Assembly: GCF_030643805.1 (NCBI RefSeq)
Contig: NZ_CP094656.1
Span: forward strand, 2,914,001-2,978,000
Source: Alkalihalobacillus sp. AL-G
GTDB taxonomy: Bacteria; Bacillota; Bacilli; Bacillales; Fictibacillaceae
DNA length: 64,000 nt
Reading direction: 5' to 3'
The notes beneath the pieces are model-generated. The model worked only from the letters and a program-made list of their open reading frames with translations. It was not told the DNA's origin and did no database searches. Of the stretch, positions 24,482-34,263 are shown in pieces. Numbering within the stretch: position 1 is the stretch's first letter; every line of letters begins with the position of its first letter. A program made the position numbers and the translations under genes.

Positions 24482-26914
24482 TCAGCCGCGCATTACGGCG
24501 TTGAATTTGTCTTTTACAAAGTCGAGGACTTTGTCGTGTGCTTTCGTGACATCCTCATCTGTGAGTGTTCGTTCTGGGTCGAAATACGTCAACGAATAGG
24601 CGATTGATTTTTTCCCTTCTTCTAATCGGTCTCCTTCGTAAAGGTCGAAAATCGAGACATTCTTCAACAACTTTCCGCCTGCAGCCTTAATCCCGCTTTT
24701 TACTTCTCCAGCTTGGATATCCTGATCGAGTACGAGTGCAATATCCCGTGTAATTGATGGGAATCTTGGTAATGCCTCGAACAATACAGGATCAACATCC
24801 GTGTCAAACAATAGGTCTAGCTCAAGCTCGAACACGAATGTTTCTTTAATGTCCCATTCCTTCTGATCTGCCGGGTGAAGCTGACCGACAACTCCCACTT
24901 GTTTCCCGTCAAGCATAATGATCGCTGTACGTCCTGGATGGAATCCGTTTCGCTTTGCTTGTTCGTATTCAACTCGATCCTCTACTCCTAAAAGCTGAAA
25001 CAGTCCATCAAGGATCCCTTTTACGACATAAAAGTCAACAGCCTTCTTCTCTCGTTGCCAAGGATGCGCATGCCATAACCCGGAAATCGCCCCGGCAAGC
25101 TTCTGATGTTCGTTCGGAAGCTCGTTCATTCCAGAGTCCTTTGCAAGATATGTGGATCCGACTTCATAGACAGCGACATCGTTCATTTGGCGATTTTGAT
25201 TGTATTCCACGACCTCTAACAGCTGTGGAATGATTGTTCTGCGTAATACCGCACGCTCTTCGCTCATCGGCATTGAAACCGAAACATAATCCGGTTCTCC
25301 ATCCGTTTCAAATCCATTATATTGGTTGGCTTTTCTTTCCGTCGTCAATGAGTACGTAATTGCTTGAAAAAGTCCTTCACTTTCAAGGTATCGGCGTACG
25401 TTTCGGCGCTTTTTCTGACCATCCGTCAACGCACCTTGGGTTGTAGACCCTTCTGGAAGTGTTGTCGGAATCGTATCATAGCCGTAAATTCTCCCGATTT
25501 CCTCGATCAAGTCTTCCTCTAGTGTTATGTCCGGTCGTCTTGTTGGAACTTCAACCTGAAAGCTGTCTTCCTCTATTCCATAGTTGAAATCAAGACGTTG
25601 GAAAATCTCCTGGACCTCCTCTGTTGCAATCGATGTTCCGAGAACTTTATTCGCTCGAGTGACCGATACGGAAACCTCATCGCAATCCACATAACGCGGT
25701 CCGGACTCGACAATCCCTTCCAGCACTTCACCGCCTGCAAGCTCCACTAACAATTCGGCGGCACGATTGGCTGCTTCATATACCCGGTTGCGGTCGAGGC
25801 CTTTTTCAAACCGTGTCGATGATTCACTTCGCAGTCCTAAATCCTTTGATGCTAGACGTACGAGTGACGGATTGAAATAAGCTGCTTCCAATAAAATCGT
25901 TGTTGTTGAATCGGTTACTTCAGAATCCGCACCACCCATCACACCCGCAACTGCAACAGGGTTTGTTCCATTCGTGATTACGAGATGGCCCGCTTTCAAC
26001 GTTCTCATTTCATCATCCAGTGTCTTGATCTGCTCACCATCTTTCGCGCGACGGATGAGGATTTCCTTTGATCCAAATTGGTCGTAATCAAAGGCGTGCA
26101 GCGGCTGACCATATTCCAATAAGACATAGTTCGTTATATCGACGACATTGCTGATCGGTCGAATGCCCGCAGCAATCAAACGGTTTTGTAACCATAATGG
26201 AGATGGCCCGACCTGAATGTTACGGATCACTTTTGCACCGTAATACGGATTATCTTCATGATTTTCAATGTTGACGGAGATATAATCCGATGCTGTCTCG
26301 GTTTGCTCCTTGAATGAGGGCTTAGGGAATTGGACCTTTTTGTTTAGAACCGCAGCGACTTCATATGCGACGCCCATCATATTCAAGCAATCGGCTCGGT
26401 TCGGTGTCAACCCGAGCTCTAATATGGAATCATCCAAGTTTAAATAGCCGAGTGCATCGCTCCCGACAATCGCTTCATCTGAGAGGACATGAATGCCGTC
26501 CGCAAACTCCTTCGGAACCATTTTCGCATCGACGCCAAGCTCTTCGAGTGAACAGATCATTCCATGAGAGGCCTCTCCTCGCAGTTTCGCCTTTTTGATT
26601 TTAAAATTACCAGGCAATACCGCTCCGACGGTCGCAACCGCAACTTTCTGTCCAGCTGCGACGTTCGGAGCACCGCAAATGATTTGTGCTGGTTCAGCCT
26701 CTCCGATGTTCACTTTGCAAAGGTTCAGCTTATCTGCATTAGGATGCTGTTCACACGTCTCGACATAGCCGACAACAACACCTCTCATCCCCTCGTTTAG
26801 GACTTCAACCCCTTCAACCTCGATACCGCTTTTCGTGATCAGGTCAGCAAGCTCGTGCGGATTGACGCCTTCAAGGTCCACATATTGTTTTAACCAATTA
26901 TAAGAAACTAACAT
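24482..26914 (-). CDS. pheT: Phenylalanine-tRNA ligase, beta subunit
   Basis: 810 residues, the normal long bacterial form. Order: N-terminal tRNA-binding EMAP/OB domain ([20 protein letters not shown], about 40-155), B3/B4 editing region, B5 domain with [19 protein letters not shown], and a C-terminal anticodon-binding (FDX-ACB) domain beginning [15 protein letters not shown]. It forms the alpha2-beta2 enzyme with PheS, 28 bases upstream. ATG 26914 follows AGGAGTG. Expression is controlled with pheS by the T-box leader. Confidence 0.96.
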   Translation of the reverse strand: MLVSYNWLKQYVDLEGVNPHELADLITKSGIEVEGVEVLNEGMRGVVVGYVETCEQHPNADKLNLCKVNIGEAEPAQIICGAPNVAAGQKVAVATVGAVLPGNFKIKKAKLRGEASHGMICSLEELGVDAKMVPKEFADGIHVLSDEAIVGSDALGYLNLDDSILELGLTPNRADCLNMMGVAYEVAAVLNKKVQFPKPSFKEQTETASDYISVNIENHEDNPYYGAKVIRNIQVGPSPLWLQNRLIAAGIRPISNVVDITNYVLLEYGQPLHAFDYDQFGSKEILIRRAKDGEQIKTLDDEMRTLKAGHLVITNGTNPVAVAGVMGGADSEVTDSTTTILLEAAYFNPSLVRLASKDLGLRSESSTRFEKGLDRNRVYEAANRAAELLVELAGGEVLEGIVESGPRYVDCDEVSVSVTRANKVLGTSIATEEVQEIFQRLDFNYGIEEDSFQVEVPTRRPDITLEEDLIEEIGRIYGYDTIPTTLPEGSTTQGALTDGQKKRRNVRRYLESEGLFQAITYSLTTERKANQYNGFETDGEPDYVSVSMPMSEERAVLRRTIIPQLLEVVEYNQNRQMNDVAVYEVGSTYLAKDSGMNELPNEHQKLAGAISGLWHAHPWQREKKAVDFYVVKGILDGLFQLLGVEDRVEYEQAKRNGFHPGRTAIIMLDGKQVGVVGQLHPADQKEWDIKETFVFELELDLLFDTDVDPVLFEALPRFPSITRDIALVLDQDIQAGEVKSGIKAAGGKLLKNVSIFDLYEGDRLEEGKKSIAYSLTYFDPERTLTDEDVTKAHDKVLDFVKDKFNAVMRG

Positions 26915-26941
26915 TTATTTTCACTCCTCAACTACCGAGAT

Positions 26942-27976
26942 TTATGCACGCTTGAATTGTTCTAAGAAACGAAGGTCATTAGCGTAAAAATGGCGAATGT
27001 CCTCAATGCCATATTTCAACATCGCAATCCGTTCCGGTCCCATACCGAAAGCGAAACCTGTGTATTTCTTTGGATCGAACCCTGCCATCTCAAGGACATT
27101 CGGGTGTACCATTCCAGATCCGAGAATTTCGATCCAGCCTGTTCGTTTACATATCGAGCATCCACTTCCATTACATTTGAAACACGATACATCGACCTCA
27201 ACGGATGGTTCCGTGAACGGGAAAAAACTTGGACGAAGACGGATTTCCCGCTCCTCTCCGAACATTTTTTGGGCAAACGTAGTCAATACCCCTTTCAAAT
27301 CACTCATTCGGACATTCTCATCGACCAAAAGCCCTTCGATTTGCATGAATTGATGGGAGTGGGTCGCATCATCCGTATCCCGGCGGTACACTTTCCCCGG
27401 ACTGATGATCTTAACGGGGCCTTTTCCTTTATGTCGCTCCATTGTACGTGCTTGGACCGGTGAAGTTTGCGTACGCAATAGGAAATCCTCGGTAATGAAA
27501 AAGGAATCCTGCATGTCTCTTGCCGGATGGTTTTTCGGAAGGTTCAACGCTTCGAAGTTGTAGTAGTCGGTTTCTACTTCAGGACCTTCCGCCACAGAGA
27601 AGCCCATTCCGATGAACAAATCCTCAATCTCTTCGATGACTGCTGTCAACGGGTGTGCGTTTCCACGACGAACGGGGCGACCTGGAAGTGTCACATCGAT
27701 CGTTTCGTTAGCGAGCTGTTCATCGAGCTTAGCTTCCTCAAGTTTTTTTACCTTGTCGTCGATTTTTGAGGTGACGGCTTCCCGTACCTCGTTCGCAAGC
27801 TGCCCCATTTTGGGACGCTCTTCAGCAGGTAGCTTCCCCATCCCTTTTAAAACTTCAGTAATCGGTCCTTTTTTTCCTAAGTATTCAACACGGATGTCCT
27901 GCAACTCTTTTAAAGATGAAGCCTGTTCGACTTTTCCAATCGCTTCAGTTTGCAGTGTTATCAAACGGTCTTGCAT
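26942..27976 (-). CDS. pheS: Phenylalanine-tRNA ligase, alpha subunit
   Basis: 344 residues. N-terminal coiled coil (1-85) that contacts tRNA, then the class II catalytic core: motif 2 ([20 protein letters not shown]) and motif 3 ([18 protein letters not shown]). Makes Phe-tRNA(Phe) with PheT. ATG 27976 follows GAGGAGG. Preceded by a Phe-specific T-box leader. Confidence 0.97.
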   Translation of the reverse strand: MQDRLITLQTEAIGKVEQASSLKELQDIRVEYLGKKGPITEVLKGMGKLPAEERPKMGQLANEVREAVTSKIDDKVKKLEEAKLDEQLANETIDVTLPGRPVRRGNAHPLTAVIEEIEDLFIGMGFSVAEGPEVETDYYNFEALNLPKNHPARDMQDSFFITEDFLLRTQTSPVQARTMERHKGKGPVKIISPGKVYRRDTDDATHSHQFMQIEGLLVDENVRMSDLKGVLTTFAQKMFGEEREIRLRPSFFPFTEPSVEVDVSCFKCNGSGCSICKRTGWIEILGSGMVHPNVLEMAGFDPKKYTGFAFGMGPERIAMLKYGIEDIRHFYANDLRFLEQFKRA

Positions 27977-28002
27977 AATCGGTTCCTCCTCAATGGTTTT
28001 TC

Positions 28003-28350
28003 GTGCAAATAAAAAAATCTCCTCCCCTTAAAGGGACGAAGATTCGCGTTACCACCCTAATTAATGACCAACAATATCGAGGTCATTCACTTCATTCATG
28101 TAACGGTTTCCCGGCACGATCTTGGGCTCACACGACGTTAGTCAGTTCGACGTTGCAACAAGGCGTCAGAAATATTTGCTTCAGTGCAATTTTGCGCCGA
28201 GTAATCGCAGGCGCAGGATGTTGCGTAATTAGTCGAACTTCATTATACATAATAATGATGAGCTTTCGAAAGGCAACTCCAGAGTGAATTCCACTATTAC
28301 GTCCATAAGCGTGCTTCCAGTCTCTGGCACACTCTCCCTAGATGGCGTTT
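28003..28350 (-). promoter_or_regulatory. T-box leader (Phe) of pheST, carrying an inserted repeat
   Basis: On the minus strand: a stem I region (28270-28345) with a UUC specifier candidate at 28286-28288 in the context GGAATTCACTC, then stem III (TGACC...GGTCA, around 28055-28085), the T-box core GGGTGGTAACGCG (28045-28057), and a terminator CTTCGTCCC...GGGGAGGAG followed by seven T. Uncharged tRNA-Phe would stabilise the antiterminator. Between stem I and the CCGTTA element lies a 120-base block (28124-28243) homologous to dispersed repeats elsewhere in the window, so the leader is longer than usual. Confidence 0.85.
28124..28243 (-). repeat. Dispersed repeat inside the pheS leader
   Basis: Minus strand: ATGAAGTTCGACTAATTACG ... 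about 63 bases ... GTCGAACTGACTAACGTCGT then GTGAGCCC. Both ends match the core of the 32881-33085 element (ATGAAGTTCAACTAATTACG and TTGAACTGACTCACATCCTG then TGAGCCC). Confidence 0.7.
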
Positions 28351-28428
28351 CCATAATGTACTATTTTCCTTCATCGTTATTCTTACTATTTTATTTTCCT
28401 AAGTATGATACGTGCTAAACTTCTTCCT

Positions 28429-28460
28429 ATTATATAAGATTTGAATACAACCCTGCAACT
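28429..28460 (-). promoter_or_regulatory. Candidate pheS promoter
   Basis: On the minus strand TTGCAG, 18 bases, TATAAT, about 450 bases before pheS and upstream of the T-box leader. Motif-based. Confidence 0.45.
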
Positions 28461-29229
28461 ATTGATTGACACGATTTTGTTTCATGCCGTATAAAAGAAT
28501 CCCTGCTGCAACTGCGACGTTCAATGACTCTGCTTTTCCGTAAATCGGGACGAATAGATTCTGATCCGTTTTCTCCAAAAGATCTGGGGAAACTCCATTC
28601 GCTTCGTTTCCTAAAAGAAGGGCATAACCTCCTGGATCAGATTCCTTCGTATAGGCAACGCCGTCTTGAAGGGCTGTTCCGTAAACCTTGATACCGCCTT
28701 TTTTAAAACGATCAATCCATTCGTTCAAATTCCCCTTGGTCACTTCAATATGAAATAAAGAGCCCTGGGTAGAGCGCAACACCTTACTGTTGAATAAGTC
28801 GACCGTACCTGAACCTAGAATTACTCCATCGACTCCTGCACTGTCCGCCGTACGGATTATCGTACCTAGGTTTCCCGGATCTTGTATTCCGTCAATCAAT
28901 ACGTATGTACCTTCCGGGTTCAATTCTATCGGTTTGGTTTCATTTTCAACGATTGCAATGACCCCTTGAGGTGATTCAGTATCCGATAGCTCATTGATGA
29001 CAGAACTGGCAACAACCCACGTCGTCACATTCCCAGTATGCCACTTTGCAGGAATTTGAAACGATTCATCGATGATTAAATCTGAAACGGGGGCATGGCA
29101 TAACAAGGCTTCCTCAACAAGATGAGGTCCTTCTATTATAAAACAACCTGCTTTATCTCTTCCCTTTTTACTATTTAGCTTTTTCCATTCCTTCACGCGA
29201 TTGTTTTTTGGAGAGGCAATTCGATTCAT
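28459..29229 (-). CDS. ysgA: TrmH/SpoU-family RNA 2'-O-methyltransferase (YsgA)
   Basis: 256 residues. N-terminal substrate-binding domain (about 1-95) and a C-terminal SPOUT knot with the three family motifs: IQDPGNLGTIIRTADSAG, LLGNEANGV and VPIYGKAESLNVAVAAGILLY. Methylates a ribose 2'-OH in rRNA or tRNA; the exact target is not known from sequence. ATG 29229 (MNRIASPKNNRVKEW) is favoured: AAGGA lies 9 bases upstream, and the N-terminus fits B. subtilis YsgA better than the in-frame start at 29283. Confidence 0.9.
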   Translation of the reverse strand: MNRIASPKNNRVKEWKKLNSKKGRDKAGCFIIEGPHLVEEALLCHAPVSDLIIDESFQIPAKWHTGNVTTWVVASSVINELSDTESPQGVIAIVENETKPIELNPEGTYVLIDGIQDPGNLGTIIRTADSAGVDGVILGSGTVDLFNSKVLRSTQGSLFHIEVTKGNLNEWIDRFKKGGIKVYGTALQDGVAYTKESDPGGYALLLGNEANGVSPDLLEKTDQNLFVPIYGKAESLNVAVAAGILLYGMKQNRVNQ

Positions 29230-29271
29230 GCGTTCCATTCCTTCTATATATATTTTCAATGAATTGGGATG

Positions 29272-29287
29272 CTTTTTGAACAACCTC
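29272..29287. repeat. Solo end of the TTCAAAAAG repeat
   Basis: CTTTTTGAACAACCTC, the same 16-mer (one base different) as the right end of the 32881-33085 element and as 39037-39052. Confidence 0.5.
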
Positions 29288-29394
29288 TATTATAAGTGAA
29301 TTTGATACATAATCCAATCAAGTCGGATGAAAACTATAAAGGCTGCAAACACTAAGTAAAACATTCCATTATCATTAAAAATGAGGTGACAACC

Positions 29395-29601
29395 ATGGAT
29401 TTAAACTTAAGGAAAGCGATTTTGGCAAACGTATCTGGGAACAGTCGAGAAGAGCTAGAAAGTACAATTTTAGAAGCTATTCAAAGTGGTGAAGAGAAAA
29501 TGTTACCCGGCCTTGGTGTGCTTTTTGAAATTATCTGGCAGCAGTCTGACGAAAAAGACAAAGATGAAATGTTAGAAGCCCTGTCATCCGGCCTTGAGTA
29601 A
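29395..29601 (+). CDS. sspI: Small acid-soluble spore protein SspI
   Basis: 68 residues: [40 protein letters not shown] and a GVLFEIIWQ end, the SspI pattern. A minor SASP made in the forespore; it shows that the organism forms endospores. ATG 29395 follows GAGGTG; a GTG at 29386 is less likely. Next to ysgA, as in B. subtilis. Confidence 0.93.
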   Translation: MDLNLRKAILANVSGNSREELESTILEAIQSGEEKMLPGLGVLFEIIWQQSDEKDKDEMLEALSSGLE

Positions 29602-29614
29602 TTCATACTTACGA

Positions 29615-29668
29615 CTTTGAAAAAAAGAATGGATCTGATTTTTTAATCAGCCCCATTCTTTTTTATAT
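29615..29668. terminator. Shared terminator of sspI and ysdC
   Basis: AAAAAAGAATGG (29619-29630) pairs with CCATTCTTTTTT (29652-29663), with CTGATT/AATCAG inside. A/T runs on both sides suit both convergent genes. Confidence 0.8.
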
Positions 29669-29677
29669 TGTCTCATC

Positions 29678-30763
29678 TTAAGGCTTAATAATTTCCTTTA
29701 CTTTTTTCTCATCCAAACCTTTAATGATTTCAACGACTAACTTCACTGTATTTTCATAATCGTCCCGGTGAATCATCGATGCATGTGTATGGAGGTAACG
29801 TGTCGCCATCGTTATTGATAGAGATGGAACCCCCTCATGGCTGATATGGATCGTTCCTGCATCTGTTCCGCCACCCGCTGTCGTATCCAACTGATAAGGG
29901 ATTTTGTTTTTATTTGCAACCTCCAGCACGTATTTACGCAACCCTCGATGAGCTAAAGTTCGTGCATCGTATAAAATAATTTGAGGACCTTTACCTAAAC
30001 TCGATAAAGCATCCCTGTCCGTTACCCCAGGAGTGTCCCCAGGGATTCCAGTATCAATTGCAAATGCAATGTCTGGTTCGATGAGATGAGATGCTGTTTT
30101 TGCTCCTCTAAGTCCTACTTCCTCTTGTACAGTTCCTACACCATAAACGGTATTCGGATGTTTACCGTCCTTCAGCTGACGGAATGCATCAATGACGATT
30201 GCACAACCGATCCTGTTATCAAATGCTTTTGCAAGCAACATTTTCGGATTGCTCATTACTGTGAATTCAGAATAAGGAACAATTGAATTACCCGGCTCAA
30301 CACCGAATTCCATTGCCTCTTCACGATCTGTGGCACCGATATCAATGTACATATCTTTCAGCGGAAACGGCTTTTTCCTTGCTTCAGGTGAAAGAATGTG
30401 AGGTGGTTTCGACCCGACAATCCCAGTTATGTTTCCTTTATCAGTCATAACCGTTACGCGCTGAGCTAACAAGACCTGTCCCCACCAACCTCCTACCGGC
30501 TGAAATCGTATAAATCCTTTGTCATCAATACGAGTGACCATAAACCCGACTTCATCGAGGTGGCCCGCCATCATGATCTTCGGTCCATCCTGCGATCCAG
30601 TTTTCTTCGCGATCAAGCTCCCTAAATTATCATAAGTAATTTCATCACAGTATGGTTCAATGTATGTTTTCATTACTTCACGCGGTTCCGCTTCGTCCCC
30701 CGGTATCCCTTTTGCATCCGTCAACGCTTTCAACATCGACAACGTTTCATCCAGCTTCGTCAT
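29678..30763 (-). CDS. ysdC: M42 family metallopeptidase (YsdC)
   Basis: 361 residues. Co-catalytic metal ligands of the M42 family are visible: [12 protein letters not shown] (His, Asp), AFDNRIGC (Asp), [10 protein letters not shown] (Glu-Glu), [11 protein letters not shown] (Asp) and the C-terminal RYLHTHASM (His). Aminopeptidase or endoglucanase-like member of the PepA/tetrahedral peptidase group. ATG 30763 follows GGAGGTAC. Not adjacent to rplT here as in B. subtilis, but in the same block. Confidence 0.93.
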   Translation of the reverse strand: MTKLDETLSMLKALTDAKGIPGDEAEPREVMKTYIEPYCDEITYDNLGSLIAKKTGSQDGPKIMMAGHLDEVGFMVTRIDDKGFIRFQPVGGWWGQVLLAQRVTVMTDKGNITGIVGSKPPHILSPEARKKPFPLKDMYIDIGATDREEAMEFGVEPGNSIVPYSEFTVMSNPKMLLAKAFDNRIGCAIVIDAFRQLKDGKHPNTVYGVGTVQEEVGLRGAKTASHLIEPDIAFAIDTGIPGDTPGVTDRDALSSLGKGPQIILYDARTLAHRGLRKYVLEVANKNKIPYQLDTTAGGGTDAGTIHISHEGVPSLSITMATRYLHTHASMIHRDDYENTVKLVVEIIKGLDEKKVKEIIKP

Positions 30764-30793
30764 GTTGTACCTCCTGATGTCTATCGTGATGTA

Positions 30794-31291
30794 TTAGTAC
30801 CCTTGATCCTGTCGCGAATGGTTCACCTCATTTTTAGATAAATAAGCATCCTGTATATCATCGGCGGTAAAACCGAGAATTCGCCCGATCATTAGATAGT
30901 CTTCCAATAATCGCTCATATTTATTGACATCATGTTCGTTCATTTTTAAGAGCTGAATGTCCTCATAAACAGCTAAAAAGGCTTGTACAATCTCCTTTTC
31001 CGGCTGTTCAATAGGTATTGCTTCAGGCAGATTATAGGATTTTGTCAGTCCGATCGATAAGACGAAATGCAAACCATCTACGAACTCCTCAAGAATCACG
31101 GCTTTACTTGAAGGAGGCTTCGAACTCCAAAATTTAAAACAGCGTGTCTCGTTTGCGAGCTCCCCGACTTCAACAAGTAAGGCGAGAATTTTTTCGGAAA
31201 AGAGGTCTTTGCTTTCAAGCTGGTGCTCTTTTTCAATTCGACGGTCTAATTCGTCCTGCATTTTATAAAAAGGCATAAGGTTCAGTTCCAT
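30794..31291 (-). CDS. Dimeric dUTPase (all-alpha NTP pyrophosphatase)
   Basis: 165 residues of the dUTPase_2 family. Metal-binding helices: LLVEVGELANETRCFKFW (the E-x-x-E pair) and VILEEFVDGLHFVLSIGL (the E-x-x-D pair). Hydrolyses dUTP to dUMP and PPi, keeping uracil out of DNA. ATG 31291 follows GAGGAG. It lies just upstream of ysdC, 30 bases apart, probably co-transcribed. Confidence 0.85.
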   Translation of the reverse strand: MELNLMPFYKMQDELDRRIEKEHQLESKDLFSEKILALLVEVGELANETRCFKFWSSKPPSSKAVILEEFVDGLHFVLSIGLTKSYNLPEAIPIEQPEKEIVQAFLAVYEDIQLLKMNEHDVNKYERLLEDYLMIGRILGFTADDIQDAYLSKNEVNHSRQDQGY

Positions 31292-31477
31292 TGATATATG
31301 TATCTCCTCTCAATCATGCTTTTTTAGCAAGGTTGTCCAAAAGGTCCAGTCCCTTTTTAAACACGCATAAACAGTATAACACTTGAAAGAGAAGTCCAAA
31401 AAGAAAGACTGATCGTATATAGGGAGGGGCTGACTCGCCCTCCACATTGCACATCAGTCGATTGATCGTTGTACCAT

Positions 31478-32056
31478 TCAATTTGCATTAGCGAAGAAAT
31501 CCTGCCACTTAATGACCCATTCTTTTCGACGTAATGTGTAAAACAAAACAGCCATTGTCAGTAGAATCATCATCATCCATTGAAGTGATAAATCATTCAA
31601 CCAATTTCCAAATGAAGTATAAACTAGTGCAAGCGGAACATTTGTAAAAAGAGAAATTTTCGTATATTCCTTAAAATTCCTTGCAATTTCGATAATGCAT
31701 AAAGAAATAAGATGAAAATGAAGAAACGGAACCAGTCTGAGGATTGTAATTTGCCCTAATGAGAGTGTCGATTGTTTCCCGAGCCACTTTTCCTTTAAAC
31801 CGATAACTTTTTTGTACGATTTCGGTAAGGATTTAACGAGACCGTAAAAATAAAGGCTGACTAGAGTGACTCCAATCAAAGAATAAATCGTTCCAAATAC
31901 GACACCGAAGATGACTCCGCCGATAATACAAATAAAGCCGACAGGTATAAATAGAAATTGTCTTAAAATATGCAGAAAGATAAACAATATCGGGGCCAAT
32001 ATACCAGTATCACCAATCCATTGGATGAGTTGCAAGACAAGATGTTCCAGCTTCAT
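31478..32056 (-). CDS. TVP38/TMEM64 (DedA-like) membrane protein
   Basis: About 192 residues with five to six hydrophobic segments. The VTT-domain pattern is visible: FIPVGFICIIGGVIFGVVFG then TIYSLIGVTLVS, and later LRLVPFLHFHLISLC. Members are thought to be lipid transporters or scramblases; no specific substrate. The first codons read GTG ATG AAG, so start 32056 or 32059. Confidence 0.8.
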   Translation of the reverse strand: MKLEHLVLQLIQWIGDTGILAPILFIFLHILRQFLFIPVGFICIIGGVIFGVVFGTIYSLIGVTLVSLYFYGLVKSLPKSYKKVIGLKEKWLGKQSTLSLGQITILRLVPFLHFHLISLCIIEIARNFKEYTKISLFTNVPLALVYTSFGNWLNDLSLQWMMMILLTMAVLFYTLRRKEWVIKWQDFFANAN

Positions 32057-32093
32057 CACCCCCGTTTCCTATATTATGCGGGGGAGTCCGACA

Positions 32094-32363
32094 CTAGACC
32101 ACATTGAATGTGAACCAGATGCAGAGTGTGAAATGTACAAGAATAAGCATAGGTACACCAAATCGAAAGGAACGGTGCTGCGTTTTATGTCTGAACATGG
32201 ACATACCTGCCCAAATTCCAAGTGCTCCGCCGAGAAGAGTAACGGTCCACAAATGCACTTCTGAAATTCTCCATTTTTGTTTTCTTGCTTTCTGTTTATC
32301 GATATACATGATGGTGAATCCGTAAACATTCAGTAATGCGAGCATGAGGATGAGTATTTTCAT
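32094..32363 (-). CDS. ysdA: DUF1294 family membrane protein YsdA
   Basis: 89 residues. Starts MKILILMLALLNVYGFTIMY, then DKQKARKQKWRISE and LLGGALGIWAGMSMFRHKT, the DUF1294 signature (small integral membrane protein). ATG 32363 follows AAAGGAA. ysdA downstream of rplT is the B. subtilis arrangement. Function unknown. Confidence 0.88.
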   Translation of the reverse strand: MKILILMLALLNVYGFTIMYIDKQKARKQKWRISEVHLWTVTLLGGALGIWAGMSMFRHKTQHRSFRFGVPMLILVHFTLCIWFTFNVV

Positions 32364-32444
32364 GATTTTTCCTTTCTTGACACTGTGTTCGAGTGGAGTC
32401 AAGCCTCTTCATCGGCAATTTACCATAATATGTATTTTTTCTAG

Positions 32445-32485
32445 CAAAAAAGGGATGACTCGTTAACTTGGAGTCGATCCCTTCC
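32445..32485 (-). terminator. Terminator of the infC operon
   Basis: AAGGGATGACTC (32450-32461) pairs with GAGTCGATCCCTT (32471-32483), followed by TTTTTTG on the minus strand, directly after rplT. Confidence 0.8.
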
Positions 32486-32494
32486 TTTGTTTGT

Positions 32495-32854
32495 TTACGC
32501 CTTTAGGCTTTCTTTCGCTTTGCTTGCAAGTTCAGCAAATGCTTTTTCATCCTGTACAGCTAAGTCAGCAAGCATCTTACGGTTAACGTCGATACCAGCT
32601 TCCTTCAAGCCGTGCATTAAACGGCTGTAAGAGATTCCGTTCACGCGAGCTGCCGCATTAATACGAGTGATCCATAGTTTACGGAAATCACGCTTCTTTT
32701 GACGACGGTCACGATACGCATAACGTAGTGATTTGAATACTTGTTGCTGAGCTACTTTAAATAATTTATGTTTTGCGCCAAAATAACCTTTTGCAAGTTT
32801 TAAGACGCGTTTACGACGACGACGTGTTACATAGCCACCTTTTACTCTTGGCAT
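32495..32854 (-). CDS. rplT: Ribosomal protein L20
   Basis: 119 residues, normal length: [60 protein letters not shown]. Builds the 50S subunit and, in Bacilli, represses its own operon by binding the leader RNA. Normally about 30 bases behind rpmI; here separated from it by 256 bases containing a repeat element. Confidence 0.97.
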   Translation of the reverse strand: MPRVKGGYVTRRRRKRVLKLAKGYFGAKHKLFKVAQQQVFKSLRYAYRDRRQKKRDFRKLWITRINAAARVNGISYSRLMHGLKEAGIDVNRKMLADLAVQDEKAFAELASKAKESLKA

Positions 32855-32880
32855 TGTAATCCCTCCTAAATTTTATGTGT

Positions 32881-33085
32881 GTTCAAAAAGGAGGATAAAA
32901 AGAGCCGAATTTTATGAAGTTCAACTAATTACGTTACGTCCTGTAACAACATTGAACTGACTCACATCCTGTGAGCCCGAGGCGCGACATTCTCGAGGAC
33001 CGGAACGTATACTATTAATACGTGAGGACCGGAGAGACCGAGCAACGAAGAAATTCGACAGGTATTTTTACCGGACTTTTTGAAC
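32881..33085. repeat. 205-bp MITE-like element between rpmI and rplT
   Basis: Bounded by inverted ends GTTCAAAAAG (32881-32890) and CTTTTTGAAC (33076-33085). Inside: the core ATGAAGTTCAACTAATTACG...TGTGAGCCC (32914-32978) shared with the pheS leader and with 53158-53220, and a GGACCGGA-rich part with AACGAAGAAATTCGAC. No ORF. It lies within an essential ribosomal operon, so it must permit read-through transcription. Confidence 0.75.
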
Positions 33086-33110
33086 TACCTCTTTATATGA
33101 AAATATCGTA

Positions 33111-33299
33111 TTAGATCATATCTTTGATACGCTTATAATCTCCGCTGGATACAAGTGCAGACTTACGAAGCTTACGCTTTTGCTTTTGAGACTTGTTACG
33201 GAACATATGACTTGTAAATGCATGGGAACGCTTCAATTTACCAGATCCGGTCTTTTTGAATCGTTTTGCAGTCCCTTTATGAGTTTTCATTTTAGGCAT
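33111..33299 (-). CDS. rpmI: Ribosomal protein L35
   Basis: 62 residues (B. subtilis has 66): [20 protein letters not shown]...[13 protein letters not shown]. The C-terminus is four residues shorter than usual, ending KRIKDMI, possibly connected with the insertion downstream. Between infC and rplT as expected. Confidence 0.96.
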   Translation of the reverse strand: MPKMKTHKGTAKRFKKTGSGKLKRSHAFTSHMFRNKSQKQKRKLRKSALVSSGDYKRIKDMI

Positions 33300-33332
33300 A
33301 GAAATATCCTCCTTTGATTGCTAGTAAAAATG

Positions 33333-33851
33333 TTACTGCTTTTCGTTGATTGGTGCGAGGATTAGAAACATACTGCGACCTTCCATCTTCGGTCTTGATT
33401 CAATCGTTCCAAGGTCCTCACATTCTTTTGCCATTCGCATGAGCACTTCTCGCCCTAATTCGGAGTGTGTGATTGCACGTCCCCGAAAACGGATCGAAGC
33501 TTTCAGTTTATCCCCTTTTTCGAGGAATTTTCTCGCATTACGAAGCTTGGTGTTAAAATCATGCTCGTCAATATTCGGGCTAAGCCGAACTTCCTTCGTC
33601 GTAATAATCTTTTGATTTTTACGAGCTTCCTTTTCCTTTTTCTGTTGCTCATAACGATATTTACCGTAGTCCATAATTCGGCATACCGGTGGTTTTGCGT
33701 TAGGGGCAACAAGAACAAGATCCAGGTTTGCATTTTGAGCAATCTCAAGTGCTTCTTGACGAGTTTTTACGCCAATTTGATCTCCATTGGCACCAATTAG
33801 GCGAACTTCGCGAGCGCGAATGCCATCGTTGACCATCATGTCTTTACTAAT
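33333..33851 (-). CDS. infC: Translation initiation factor IF-3
   Basis: 172 residues. N-domain ([20 protein letters not shown]) , linker helix ([14 protein letters not shown]) and C-domain ([30 protein letters not shown]). Start: GGAGGT at 33860-33865 lies 8 bases before ATT 33851, giving (M)[11 protein letters not shown], which matches the known non-canonical AUU start and N-terminus of Geobacillus IF-3. The first ATG, 33839, is too far from the binding site. An AUU start lets IF-3 control its own translation. Confidence 0.92.
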   Translation of the reverse strand: MSKDMMVNDGIRAREVRLIGANGDQIGVKTRQEALEIAQNANLDLVLVAPNAKPPVCRIMDYGKYRYEQQKKEKEARKNQKIITTKEVRLSPNIDEHDFNTKLRNARKFLEKGDKLKASIRFRGRAITHSELGREVLMRMAKECEDLGTIESRPKMEGRSMFLILAPINEKQ

Positions 33852-33894
33852 AATCAGCCACCTCCATAGGATTTTGCATCAAAGCTCTCTTGTA

Positions 33895-34076
33895 AAACGC
33901 ATTTAGAAATATAAAAAAGCGTCGGCGCATACGACACCCACACTGATACATTAATCGATTCTGAATCGATATCTAGATCATTATTACCTGCCAACTGCAC
34001 TTAGGTGCGTCAATCAGGTGAGAAGCGGGTGCTTCTGCTTATTACAAGATTATTCGATTATCACCTTAAAAGCATA
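33895..34076 (-). promoter_or_regulatory. L20-type leader of the infC-rpmI-rplT operon
   Basis: Upstream of infC the minus strand shows several stems: GAAGCACCCGCTTCTCACC..., GATTGACGCACCTAAGTGC, GGCAGGTAATAATGATC, a long ATCGATTC/GAATCGAT hairpin, and a terminator-like end with GGTGTCGTATGCGCCGACGC followed by TTTTTTA. This fits the L20 autoregulatory leader of Bacilli, in which L20 binding causes premature termination. Assigned by position and layout. Confidence 0.7.
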
Positions 34077-34100
34077 TCATCGATGGTACACCGATGTCAA
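34071..34100 (-). promoter_or_regulatory. infC operon promoter
   Basis: TTGACA (34095-34100, minus strand), 18-base spacer, TATGCT (34071-34076). A good sigma-A match just upstream of the L20-type leader. Confidence 0.65.
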
Positions 34101-34263
34101 GTAAACACATGTGTGCTTTGATTCAACTTTTATAGCTTATCTGATTTTACGTTCAAAATCAAGTATGTTTTCAACCTATCGAATAAAGCATGGCTAAAAA
34201 AAGTATTTATACTTTTCTGTTAAAATGGATATAGAAATTAAGTGAATCTTTTGGGGGGATAAA

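Noticed and set aside
26990-27463. 157-codon plus-strand ORF opposite pheS
   Set aside because: Antisense shadow of a highly conserved gene; no ribosome binding site and no protein family resemblance.
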